Part shown: piece after piece, positions 53,341-61,245 of the stretch
How positions within the stretch are numbered: position 1 is the first letter of the stretch
Layout of the letters: the number at the start of each line of letters is the position of its first letter
Assembly: GCA_038131795.1 (NCBI GenBank)
Contig: JAYPQE010000003.1
Span: 806,001-870,000 of the forward strand
DNA length: 64,000 bases
Direction: 5' to 3'
DNA from: Eutrophobius brisbanensis
GTDB taxonomy: Bacteria; Pseudomonadota; Gammaproteobacteria; Eutrophobiales; Eutrophobiaceae
Translations under genes and position numbers: made by a program
The notes under the pieces: generated by a model
Databases searched by the model: none
The model's input: the letters and a program-made list of their open reading frames with translations, nothing else
What the model was told of the DNA's origin: nothing

Positions 53341-54003
53341 TTATGCTTCTTGTTCAAGTAATGCCAATATTTTACTTGCCGCTGCCTGTTCAGCTCTACG
53401 CTTACTTTTTCCATTAGCTTCTATAAGTTTTCCCATAACTTGGACCTGGCAAGTAACTACAAATGTTTTTTTATGCGCCTCCCCATACTCATTGACAACA
53501 GTATATATTGGCAAGGGCATCTTTCTGGCCTGCAAGATTTCTTGCAGAACAGTCTTTGGATCTTTACCTACTTTATTAACATCAAGAGATTTCAGTTCAG
53601 CATCATAAATGTTTAGCACTACTTTTTGAGAGGTTATAAAATCTGAATCCAGATACACGGCACCGATAATGGCTTCCAGTGTATTTGCCAGAATTGAGTC
53701 TCTACGCCAACCGCCACTTTTCAATTCACCAGCGCCGAGTTTTATACTGTCACCAAGATTCATCACCCTGGCCAGTTTAGAGAGTGTTTCTTTTTTCACT
53801 AGATATGAACGCAGACGTGTTAGTACACCTTCTGCCTCATCAGGATATTGGTTGAATAGTGCGTCTGTTATAACCAGACCAAGCACTGAATCACCAAGAA
53901 ACTCCAGGCGTTCGTAGTTATTTTTACCAACACTTCGATGTGTTAGTGCCGTTTCCAGTAATTCTAAATTTTTAAATTTATAATCTAGATTTTTTAACGG
54001 CAC
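53341..54003 (-). CDS. rnc: Ribonuclease III
   Basis: Double-strand RNA endonuclease, 220 residues. The signature ERLEFLGDSVLGLVITD (31-47) carries the catalytic acidic residues, and a C-terminal double-strand RNA-binding domain runs from about 150 to 218 (DPKTVLQEILQARKMPLP). It lies between the DUF4845 gene and era, as in Pseudomonas. Confidence 0.97.
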   Translation of the reverse strand: MPLKNLDYKFKNLELLETALTHRSVGKNNYERLEFLGDSVLGLVITDALFNQYPDEAEGVLTRLRSYLVKKETLSKLARVMNLGDSIKLGAGELKSGGWRRDSILANTLEAIIGAVYLDSDFITSQKVVLNIYDAELKSLDVNKVGKDPKTVLQEILQARKMPLPIYTVVNEYGEAHKKTFVVTCQVQVMGKLIEANGKSKRRAEQAAASKILALLEQEA

Positions 54004-54017
54004 AACACATCCTGGGA

Positions 54018-54425
54018 TTAATTGGCAGCAGCCGACCCATCTAACGGCAATTGCTTATTGTAATCAATTAACAATTGAATATCGGCAAATAATTTATTGG
54101 TAGACTGGTACTGTATATGCAACATGGCAGGCTGCCCACGAGTTGCCTTAACCAGGTCCAGATGATCTTTGATATTTGCGTCATTAAAGCGTGTAATATT
54201 ACTTACAGATATTGCCCGCAAAAAATTCCGCCTTAAATCAGCGATGCTCATAGATGATGCGTCCGGCTGAGAAATAACAGATTGCATTGCTGCTTCAATC
54301 TGAAATTTCTCATTGTAAAGTGGGAACAAACGCAATACGAACAATACAACCATTGCTAACATTCCTAAAACAAAAACCAATCCAATAAAGGTTAATCCAG
54401 ATTGTTTTTTTAAAGGTTGATTCAT
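54018..54425 (-). CDS. DUF4845 single-pass membrane protein
   Basis: Protein of about 135 residues found between lepB and rnc in many gammaproteobacteria; no role is established. The N-terminus is prepilin-like: two lysines, then QSGLTFIGLVFVLGMLAMVV, a hydrophobic helix preceded by a Gly-Leu junction. The remainder is a small soluble domain expected outside the membrane. ATG 54434 lies directly against an AAGGGG run; ATG 54425 is 9 nt from it and is the better start. Confidence 0.85.
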   Translation of the reverse strand: MNQPLKKQSGLTFIGLVFVLGMLAMVVLFVLRLFPLYNEKFQIEAAMQSVISQPDASSMSIADLRRNFLRAISVSNITRFNDANIKDHLDLVKATRGQPAMLHIQYQSTNKLFADIQLLIDYNKQLPLDGSAAAN

Positions 54426-54450
54426 TTTCAACATCCCCTTTGTTTAAATA

Positions 54451-55242
54451 TCATTTTAGTATAGTACCAATTCGGCTCCAGCTGATGCCACCATTTTTAC
54501 TATCCCAGTTCATCCAGATAAAAAAAGCCCTGCCGACCAGGTTTTCATCGGGCACAAACCCCCAGTACCTGGAATCCCTGCTATTATCGCGGTTATCACC
54601 TAGCACAAAATACATTCCTTCCGGGACATCTGTTTCAAAGTTAAATGCCCCCCTGCTATTCTTAGCTATAAGAATATCATGGGATTGGGCATCCAGTAAT
54701 TCGGTGATCCACCAATCTCCATCAGCCATCATCCCTGAGCCCACTGCTTCATAAGCACCGTTGACCGTCTGCTCTTGCTCTACCCCATTGATATATATGA
54801 CTTTATTGATATATTCCACATGATCGCCGGGGGTGCCCACAACGCGCTTTATGAACGGAATACTGGGATCTTCCGGATACCTGAATACCACAATATCGCC
54901 CCTTTCTGGGACATTATTTTTAATAATTTTGGAATTCAGTACGGGCAGACGGATACCGTAATCATATTTATTGACCAGGATAAAATCCCCAATTAATAAC
55001 GTGGGCATCATAGACGCCGAAGGGATCCTGAAAGGTTCTACGAGAAAAGACCGCAATATTAAAACAATAAAAAATACTGGAAAAAATGATCGGGCGTATT
55101 CCACCAGGAAAGGCTCTTTTGGCTCTCCCTCCCCACTATGGTTTTGCAACCTCTTGGCTTTAAACATTAAACTGTCTATTAGCCAAATTATGCCACTGAC
55201 AAATGTAAAAAGAACTAGCCAGAATGAAAAGTCATAATTCAT
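54451..55242 (-). CDS. lepB: Signal peptidase I
   Basis: Removes signal peptides from exported proteins. Two N-terminal transmembrane segments (about 5-22 and 53-68) precede the periplasmic catalytic domain. The Ser-Lys dyad is S77 in RIPSASMMPTLLIGD and K132 in FIKRVVGTPGD, 55 residues apart as in E. coli. The GDNRDNSRDSRYWGFV box is present. Its ATG overlaps the lepA stop by one base. Confidence 0.97.
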   Translation of the reverse strand: MNYDFSFWLVLFTFVSGIIWLIDSLMFKAKRLQNHSGEGEPKEPFLVEYARSFFPVFFIVLILRSFLVEPFRIPSASMMPTLLIGDFILVNKYDYGIRLPVLNSKIIKNNVPERGDIVVFRYPEDPSIPFIKRVVGTPGDHVEYINKVIYINGVEQEQTVNGAYEAVGSGMMADGDWWITELLDAQSHDILIAKNSRGAFNFETDVPEGMYFVLGDNRDNSRDSRYWGFVPDENLVGRAFFIWMNWDSKNGGISWSRIGTILK

Positions 55243-57035
55243 TAATCTTTGCCTACATGTAGTATTGCCATAAATGCATTTTGCGGGATTTCCACAGACC
55301 CAAACTGTTTCATTCTCTTTTTACCTTCCTTTTGCTTTTCCAGCAATTTACGTTTTCTGGTGATATCACCACCATAGCATTTTGCAGTAACATTTTTACG
55401 CATTGCTTTGACATTTGTGCGAGCAATTATTTTTGCTCCAATCGCAGCTTGTATTGCAACTTCATACATCTGACGGGGAATAAATTCTTTCATTTTACTG
55501 GCCAGTTCTCTTCCTTTTCTTTCTGCATGCTCTTTATGCACAATTAACGATAAAGCATCTACACGCTCACCATTAATCAGTATATCGAGTTTCACTAGTG
55601 ATGAGACTTTATAATTTGTAAAATGGTAGTCAAAAGAAGCATATCCCCTGCTAACTGATTTCAATCGGTCAAAAAAATCCAGTACGACTTCACTCATCGG
55701 CAACGCATAGGTTAAAGCGATCTGGTTACCAACATAATGTAATTTCTTTTGCACACCTCGTTTCTCAATACACAGAGTGATGACATTCCCCAGATACTCC
55801 TGTGGCACAAGAATATCTGCATCAATCATAGGTTCTCTTATCTCACTTATTTTATCAATGGGTGGCAGTTTGGATGGATTATCCACATAGATAATTTCAT
55901 CGGAAGTAAGTTGAACCTCATAAATTACAGTGGGCGCAGTTGTAATCAGGTCCAGATCATATTCCCTCTCCAGTCTTTCCTGGATAATTTCCATATGTAG
56001 CATACCTAAAAATCCACATCGAAAACCAAAACCCAATGCCTGTGAAGTTTCAGGCTCAAAATGCAACGCCGCATCATTCAGGCTTAATTTGTCCAGGGCA
56101 TCACGTAATTCTTCATAATCATTAGAATCTACTGGAAAAAGACCTGCAAATACCCTGGGTTTGACTTTACGAAAACCGGGTAATTGTTCTGTTGAAGAAT
56201 TTTTAAATGTAGTGACGGTATCACCTACTGGTGCACCGTGAATATCCTTTATCCCGGCAACAAGATAACCGACATCACCAGCTTCCAATGTTTTTTTCGG
56301 TGTCCGCTTAGGTGTAAAAACACCTAATTCATCTAACTGGTAACTCTGGCCAGTAGACATAATTTTAATCTTGTCCCCAACGTTAAGCTCGCCATCAATG
56401 ACTCTGACAAGTGATACGACTCCCAGGTAGTTATCAAACCAGGAATCTATAATGAGTGCCCTCACTTCTCCATCAGACTTTCCCCTGGGTGGCGGCACAA
56501 ATTTAACAATAGCCTCTAGCAGCTCTTCTATACCATCTCCGGTCTTGGCACTGACCAGCAATGCATTTTTAGTATCCAGGCCGATAATTTCTTCAATTTC
56601 TGTTTTGACGCGTTCCGGTTCAGCAGAGGGCAAATCTATTTTATTTATGACCGGTAATATTTCCAGGTCATTTTCCAGCGCAGTAAAACAATTAGCGACA
56701 CTTTGGGCTTCAACACCTTGTGCTGCATCAACAACGAGCAATGCTCCTTCACATGCGCTTAATGAACGGGACACTTCATAACTGAAATCTACATGTCCCG
56801 GGGTATCAATAAAATTTAGCCGGTAAATCATACCATCGCTGGCCTGATAATTAAGTGAGACACTTTGTGCTTTAATCGTAATACCCCGCTCCCTCTCGAT
56901 ATCCATAGAATCGAGTACCTGTTCAAGCATTTCACGGTCGGTTAAACCACCACAATACTGTATCAACCTGTCGGCCAGGGTAGACTTGCCGTGGTCAATA
57001 TGGGCTATGATTGAAAAATTTCTGATTAACTCCAT
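55242..57035 (-). CDS. lepA: Elongation factor 4 (LepA)
   Basis: Ribosome-associated GTPase, 597 residues. G1 AHIDHGKS is at residues 11-18, with DTPGHVDFSYEVSRSL and NKIDLPSA after it. The C-terminal domain specific to LepA (GGDITRKRKLLEKQKEGKKR) separates it from EF-G. It is first in a run that continues lepB, DUF4845, rnc, era, recO and pdxJ, all on one strand. Confidence 0.98.
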   Translation of the reverse strand: MELIRNFSIIAHIDHGKSTLADRLIQYCGGLTDREMLEQVLDSMDIERERGITIKAQSVSLNYQASDGMIYRLNFIDTPGHVDFSYEVSRSLSACEGALLVVDAAQGVEAQSVANCFTALENDLEILPVINKIDLPSAEPERVKTEIEEIIGLDTKNALLVSAKTGDGIEELLEAIVKFVPPPRGKSDGEVRALIIDSWFDNYLGVVSLVRVIDGELNVGDKIKIMSTGQSYQLDELGVFTPKRTPKKTLEAGDVGYLVAGIKDIHGAPVGDTVTTFKNSSTEQLPGFRKVKPRVFAGLFPVDSNDYEELRDALDKLSLNDAALHFEPETSQALGFGFRCGFLGMLHMEIIQERLEREYDLDLITTAPTVIYEVQLTSDEIIYVDNPSKLPPIDKISEIREPMIDADILVPQEYLGNVITLCIEKRGVQKKLHYVGNQIALTYALPMSEVVLDFFDRLKSVSRGYASFDYHFTNYKVSSLVKLDILINGERVDALSLIVHKEHAERKGRELASKMKEFIPRQMYEVAIQAAIGAKIIARTNVKAMRKNVTAKCYGGDITRKRKLLEKQKEGKKRMKQFGSVEIPQNAFMAILHVGKD

Positions 57036-57084
57036 GTTATTCCAAATAATTTGATGATAATCAACCGCAGTGTTACCGGTTACA

Positions 57085-57206
57085 TATCAGATCTGATAAG
57101 TGAGGGCGAATTCTAGTAGATAGTAATGGGAATTTATACTAATTTTTAATACCAGGTCTCAACAAATAAATTAATTTAGCTGACATTTCAGCATGATATA
57201 TCAGCT
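57085..57206 (-). promoter_or_regulatory. lepA leader: 14 bp palindrome and hairpins after the rpoE operon
   Basis: The 194 bp gap between the glutaredoxin gene and lepA holds a perfect 14 bp palindrome TATCAGATCTGATA (57085-57098), 50 bp before lepA. Near the other end are AGCTGA/TCAGCT (57178-57183 with 57201-57206), GCTGA-CATT-TCAGC (57179-57192) and TGATATATCA (57194-57203). The latter group follows the glutaredoxin stop on the minus strand and is followed by AT-rich sequence, so it may end the rpoE operon. The first palindrome could be an operator. Confidence 0.4.
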
Positions 57207-57229
57207 TAAGCCAACGCCCCGTCACAGTC

Positions 57230-57460
57230 TTATTTTGAATTTAAATAATTTGAAAGACTTTCTGTATTGCAACGGCCTTCACAAATTAATGTCGTCCCGG
57301 CTTCCAGCACAGGGACACGGACACCATAACGATGAACCAACTCGGGGTCGTCGTCTATCATAATGACATGATATGTAATATTCATCTTGTCCAGCTCGGA
57401 TTTGAATTCATCACATAAAGTGCAATTAGTTTTACTATATAAAAACAGATCCCCGATCAT
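57230..57460 (-). CDS. Glutaredoxin-like thiol protein (DUF836 type)
   Basis: Small thioredoxin-fold protein of 76 residues. A CxxC pair is at C13 and C16 (KTNCTLC), and the cis-proline is in VRVPVLEAG (P50), so a redox role is plausible. No signal peptide is visible, so it is cytoplasmic. Its start overlaps the mucD stop as ATGA, making it the last gene of the sigma-E operon. The partner of this thiol protein is unknown. Confidence 0.85.
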   Translation of the reverse strand: MIGDLFLYSKTNCTLCDEFKSELDKMNITYHVIMIDDDPELVHRYGVRVPVLEAGTTLICEGRCNTESLSNYLNSK

Positions 57461-58881
57461 TCATCATCCACTTTTAATGCCAGAAACGTGGGGTTGCCCT
57501 GGCGTTGTATTAAAATGGGTATAGAACGATATTTAGGCAATGATGATACGATATTATTAAATGCGTTTAGATCCGTAATCCTTTCATTATTCAACATCAA
57601 AATGATATCACCACTTCTAATACCAGCATTGCCTGCTGGACCTTCAGACACTGACTCAACCAAAATACCGTACTCATCCAATCCAAGCTGCTCACGTTGT
57701 TCTGCAGTGGGTTCCGTAACAACGACATTCAAGGCATTTGCCGCCTGTTTTTCCTCAATTGGTTCTGGTGTTGCATTACCGGCAGATAAATTTTTTGGCA
57801 ATTCGTCAATGGTGACCCTAAGTTTATGTGTCTTTCCTGAACGAATAACTTCAACTGGAACAGTGGAACCGGATTTTGTACTACCCACCACCGGGGGCAG
57901 TGCGGTTGATTTATTTATCTCCACATTATTGAACTTTACAATCACATCTCCCACCTCAAGATCGGATTTTGCTGCGGGGGTGTCTGGTAGTACCCTTGCC
58001 ACCAATGCACCCCGGGGAACATCCATTCCAAATGATTCTGCAAGTTCACGGGTTACATCCTGAATTATGACACCCAACCAACCCCTGGATACTGAGCCTG
58101 TATCAAGGATCTGGTTATAAACGTTGTTAACAACATTAATCGGCACTGCAAAAGACAGCCCCATGTAACCACCGTTTCGGCTATAAATCTGTGAATTCAC
58201 GCCAATCACTTCACCATCGAGATTAAACAGAGGACCACCGGAATTACCCGGGTTGATTGCTACGTCAGTCTGAATAAATGGTACATAACTGTCATTTGGT
58301 AAACTGCGTCCCATTGCGCTGACAATCCCCTGAGTAACAGAATAATCAAATCCGAATGGCGACCCTATTGCCAGCACCCATTCTCCAACCTTCATTTTAT
58401 TAGAATCACCAATTTTTAAAACGGGGAAATCTTCGCCATCGATTTTAATTACTGCGATATCGCTACGAGGGTCTGTGCCGATAATTTCCGCTATGAATTC
58501 ACGCCTGTCATTTAACCTGACGATAATTTCATCTGCATCTGAGACCACATGGTTATTGGTAATAATGTAACCATCTTCTGAAATTATGAAGCCAGATCCC
58601 AAAGATGAACGTTCACTAAATGGTGGCACTTCATCGGGGTTTTGATTAAAAAATTTCTCAAAGAAATCATAGAACGGACTGTTTTCAGGTAGGTCCGGTG
58701 CATTAAACCGGCGTTGAACATTATTTTCCTGTTTTAAAGTAGTACTAATATTCACCACACCGGGGGAATTATTTTCTATCAAGTTAGTAAAATCAGGTAA
58801 CAGCTGGGCAAAAATAGAGTGCGAGAAAAATAATAAGATACCTATAAGACAAACTGATTGTATATTGACTATTCGAGACAT
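57457..58881 (-). CDS. mucD: MucD/DegP-type periplasmic serine protease
   Basis: HtrA-family protease, 474 residues, with a signal peptide ending near SIFA-QLLPD (about residue 25). The catalytic triad is H111 (NNHVVSDADE), D141 (DPRSDIAVIKI) and S214 (INPGNSGGPLF). Two PDZ domains follow at about 245-350 and 375-465. The position after rseB in the rpoE operon is that of mucD in Pseudomonas. It is expected to degrade misfolded envelope proteins and restrain sigma-E. Confidence 0.95.
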   Translation of the reverse strand: MSRIVNIQSVCLIGILLFFSHSIFAQLLPDFTNLIENNSPGVVNISTTLKQENNVQRRFNAPDLPENSPFYDFFEKFFNQNPDEVPPFSERSSLGSGFIISEDGYIITNNHVVSDADEIIVRLNDRREFIAEIIGTDPRSDIAVIKIDGEDFPVLKIGDSNKMKVGEWVLAIGSPFGFDYSVTQGIVSAMGRSLPNDSYVPFIQTDVAINPGNSGGPLFNLDGEVIGVNSQIYSRNGGYMGLSFAVPINVVNNVYNQILDTGSVSRGWLGVIIQDVTRELAESFGMDVPRGALVARVLPDTPAAKSDLEVGDVIVKFNNVEINKSTALPPVVGSTKSGSTVPVEVIRSGKTHKLRVTIDELPKNLSAGNATPEPIEEKQAANALNVVVTEPTAEQREQLGLDEYGILVESVSEGPAGNAGIRSGDIILMLNNERITDLNAFNNIVSSLPKYRSIPILIQRQGNPTFLALKVDDE

Positions 58882-58907
58882 GATTATTCCTTAAAACTGC
58901 ATTTTTA

Positions 58908-59873
58908 TTAACGATTACTAATGACTGAATCTGCCATCCTGATTACGGTTGGTTGAGGGACTTCACCAATGGCGGTTATCTGATAATTGCCAGCGATTGT
59001 TGAATAAACATTTACTCCCCCCATGTTTAATGCACCATTTTTTATGGGATTCACACTATTAAGCCTTTCAATAAAAATAGAAACAGTGGAAATACCATCA
59101 GAAAATATCATATGGTCCATGGAGGAGTCTGTATTGGAAGATATTCTTTCACCTGGGCTATTTTGCCTGAATCCATCTGGCATCCAGGTCACTTGCCAGA
59201 GATTATTCATATCCTGATTTTCTTCATCCAGCGATTCACGTTGGTTAAACTGATGCCAGGTAAACTCATTACCCGCAATGGAAGGTTTGAATCTTTCATC
59301 ATCTATTGACTCAAGCACTCGCAATTCAGTAAACATCACCGTTTCCAGCGACATGCCCTGGTCGTCCTGCATCTCAGATTTAAGCAAGAGGTCATTTTCT
59401 TTATCAATCCATAACTGGTAACCATAACGAAATTCATCTTTCGGAATAATTTTCACAACCCAGCTATCTCTACCCGCGATACGTTCTTCACCTACCGTTG
59501 AGAATTCATAATATGCCGCAATTAAATCTATTGCCTCAGGTATTCTGCTGGTGAATCCCTGGGTTCGAGTACGCTCCACCATGACTTCTTGTTTATCCGG
59601 GAAGATGCAAGTAACAGTATCGTTGTTGCGGATAATCTCCCTGGCATGTCCCGTGAGGGTTAAAAGTTTTTCCCGTTCACCACTGTCGTCCTTTTTATGC
59701 AGTATCTGCATCACGTCCATATTATTTCCACGTATGTAAACAAATGTCCCCTCATAATCCAGATTTTTTGTTGCATTAACCATCCTGTCAACCAGCTCAT
59801 CACTGGACTGGGCAAGTGCGTTAAGGACAATGCCCTGAAAAAAAACTACGAGGAATAATCGATTCAGAAGCAT
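58908..59873 (-). CDS. rseB: RseB/MucB, periplasmic regulator of sigma-E
   Basis: Binds the periplasmic part of the anti-sigma factor RseA and protects it until lipopolysaccharide or misfolded proteins arrive. Signal peptide from MLLNRLFLVVFFQGIVLNAL to about LAQSSDELV. Two-domain RseB layout: lipid-binding N-domain (NATKNLDYEGTFVYIRGNNM) and smaller C-domain (SDGISTVSIFIERL). A TTG start at 59897 would overlap rseA by 23 bp; ATG 59873, one base after the rseA stop, is preferred (321 residues). Confidence 0.93.
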   Translation of the reverse strand: MLLNRLFLVVFFQGIVLNALAQSSDELVDRMVNATKNLDYEGTFVYIRGNNMDVMQILHKKDDSGEREKLLTLTGHAREIIRNNDTVTCIFPDKQEVMVERTRTQGFTSRIPEAIDLIAAYYEFSTVGEERIAGRDSWVVKIIPKDEFRYGYQLWIDKENDLLLKSEMQDDQGMSLETVMFTELRVLESIDDERFKPSIAGNEFTWHQFNQRESLDEENQDMNNLWQVTWMPDGFRQNSPGERISSNTDSSMDHMIFSDGISTVSIFIERLNSVNPIKNGALNMGGVNVYSTIAGNYQITAIGEVPQPTVIRMADSVISNR

Positions 59874-59874
59874 T

Positions 59875-60444
59875 TTACTCAACAGACCCTGTGCCAATTA
59901 AACGAACGTGAGGCGAAACGCCGCCTACCCCCATGGTGGTCCTGTATTCATTATGGTTTAACAGGTAGCGGTTGATACGCATATCCGATTGCATCTGCAC
60001 CTGCACCGGCCTGACTGTGCCTGCATCAGGTAAAACCACGGGGACGTTATATTCAAGCTGCGGTGGAGGGGTTTGTACCTGGGCGATAGGGAGAGATTGT
60101 TGAGAGGTATTTTGTTGGGGCGTCTGTAGTTGCTGAAATCCAATAACCGCCATGGCTGCCACAGATGCGGCAACGGCCATTCCAGCCAGGGGCTTTATAT
60201 ATTTAGATGTTGAGTTTGGAGTGGGTGCAAGGATAGTGGGTTCAGCTTGGATGGATTCAGAAATTCTTTGGGTCAGGTTTAAGTCAACATGTGAGGCAAT
60301 CCTGTCATGCATACAGTCTGATATCAGGTGATATCTAAACCATGTCTGCTTGAATTCTGCACTTTTTATAGAAGTACCACATGATTTTGAATCCATTTCA
60401 CCATCCATTATGGCGGATATTTGTTCTCTAGTTTGTTCTGTCAT
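59875..60444 (-). CDS. rseA: RseA/MucA, anti-sigma-E factor
   Basis: Single-pass inner-membrane anti-sigma factor, 189 residues. The N-terminal cytoplasmic domain (SAIMDGEMD, FRYHLISDCMHDRI) holds the sigma factor. A transmembrane segment runs from about 85 to 103. The periplasmic part has a Gln/Pro-rich linker and the RseA_C motif DMRINRYLLNHNEYRTT. This is the MucA-like layout. It lies between rpoE and rseB with gaps of 9 and 1 bp. Confidence 0.93.
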   Translation of the reverse strand: MTEQTREQISAIMDGEMDSKSCGTSIKSAEFKQTWFRYHLISDCMHDRIASHVDLNLTQRISESIQAEPTILAPTPNSTSKYIKPLAGMAVAASVAAMAVIGFQQLQTPQQNTSQQSLPIAQVQTPPPQLEYNVPVVLPDAGTVRPVQVQMQSDMRINRYLLNHNEYRTTMGVGGVSPHVRLIGTGSVE

Positions 60445-60453
60445 ACTTAAATC

Positions 60454-61035
60454 TCAATCATTAATTAATGGTTGTAACAGTTTATCAATCGCCTCCCTGG
60501 CCCTGAATATTCTGGACCTTACCGTACCAATGGGGCAATCCATCGCTACGGCAATATCCTCATAACTTAGCCCCTCTAACTCACGAAGTGTGATCGCCAC
60601 CCTCAAGTCATCGGGTAAATTTTCGATCGCCTTGATGACGGTATCCTTAATTTCGCTGGTCAACAGCAAATTTTCAGGATTCTCCAGTTCCTTTAGAGCA
60701 GTGCCTTCGTCAATTTGTTCCATTTCAGATGGATCCTGATCCACTTCCGGCAAGCGTTTATTGGCCTGAACCGCCAGAAAGTTCTTTGCTGTATTGACCG
60801 CTATCCGGTACATCCAGGTATAAAACGCGCTGTCTCCCCGGAAATTCGGTATGGCACGGTATGCCTTTATAAAGGCTTCCTGTGTGACATCCATAGCATC
60901 AGCCTGGTTCCGCACGAAACGCATAACCAGGTTCATAATTCTGGATTGATACTTGATAACGAGTAAATCAAATGCTGCCTTGTCCCCCTTTTTTACCCTG
61001 TTTACCAGTTCCTGATCGGCTTCAAGGTTTCCCAC
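60454..61035 (-). CDS. rpoE: RNA polymerase sigma-E (AlgU/RpoE)
   Basis: Envelope-stress extracytoplasmic-function sigma factor, 193 residues. Region 2 is visible in KYQSRIMNLVMRFVRNQADAMDVTQEAFIKAYRA, quoted here in parts: FVRNQADAMDVTQEAF and FYTWMYRIAVNTAKNF. Region 4 is LRELEGLSYEDIAVAMDCP followed by GTVRSRIFRAREAI. Divergent nadB on the other side and rseA-rseB-mucD downstream are the standard context. Confidence 0.97.
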   Translation of the reverse strand: MGNLEADQELVNRVKKGDKAAFDLLVIKYQSRIMNLVMRFVRNQADAMDVTQEAFIKAYRAIPNFRGDSAFYTWMYRIAVNTAKNFLAVQANKRLPEVDQDPSEMEQIDEGTALKELENPENLLLTSEIKDTVIKAIENLPDDLRVAITLRELEGLSYEDIAVAMDCPIGTVRSRIFRAREAIDKLLQPLIND

Positions 61036-61145
61036 GAGAGTAACCCGGCCAGTAGTGTATTAATTTGTATAATTGGGACAAATTCATTGTAGGTCTTGCT
61101 TCGATATTATTAACGTACTTTGGGAATATAATTCCTTGATATCAA

Positions 61146-61174
61146 TATTGACGGTAAAATAGCCAGGAAATTCC
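61146..61174 (-). promoter_or_regulatory. Weak candidate sigma-E promoter for rpoE
   Basis: On the minus strand GGAATTT (61168-61174), a 16-base spacer and TCAATA (61146-61151) partly match the sigma-E consensus GGAACTT and TCAAA/TCTGA, about 110 bp before the rpoE start. Autoregulation is usual for this operon, but the match is imperfect. The 210 bp gap must also contain the nadB promoter, which I could not locate. Confidence 0.3.
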
Positions 61175-61245
61175 CTGAAATATTAATTCATTACCTTTTA
61201 TTTCAAGAGCTTAGATTGTAATTTGAGTATATTATATTAGATCAC

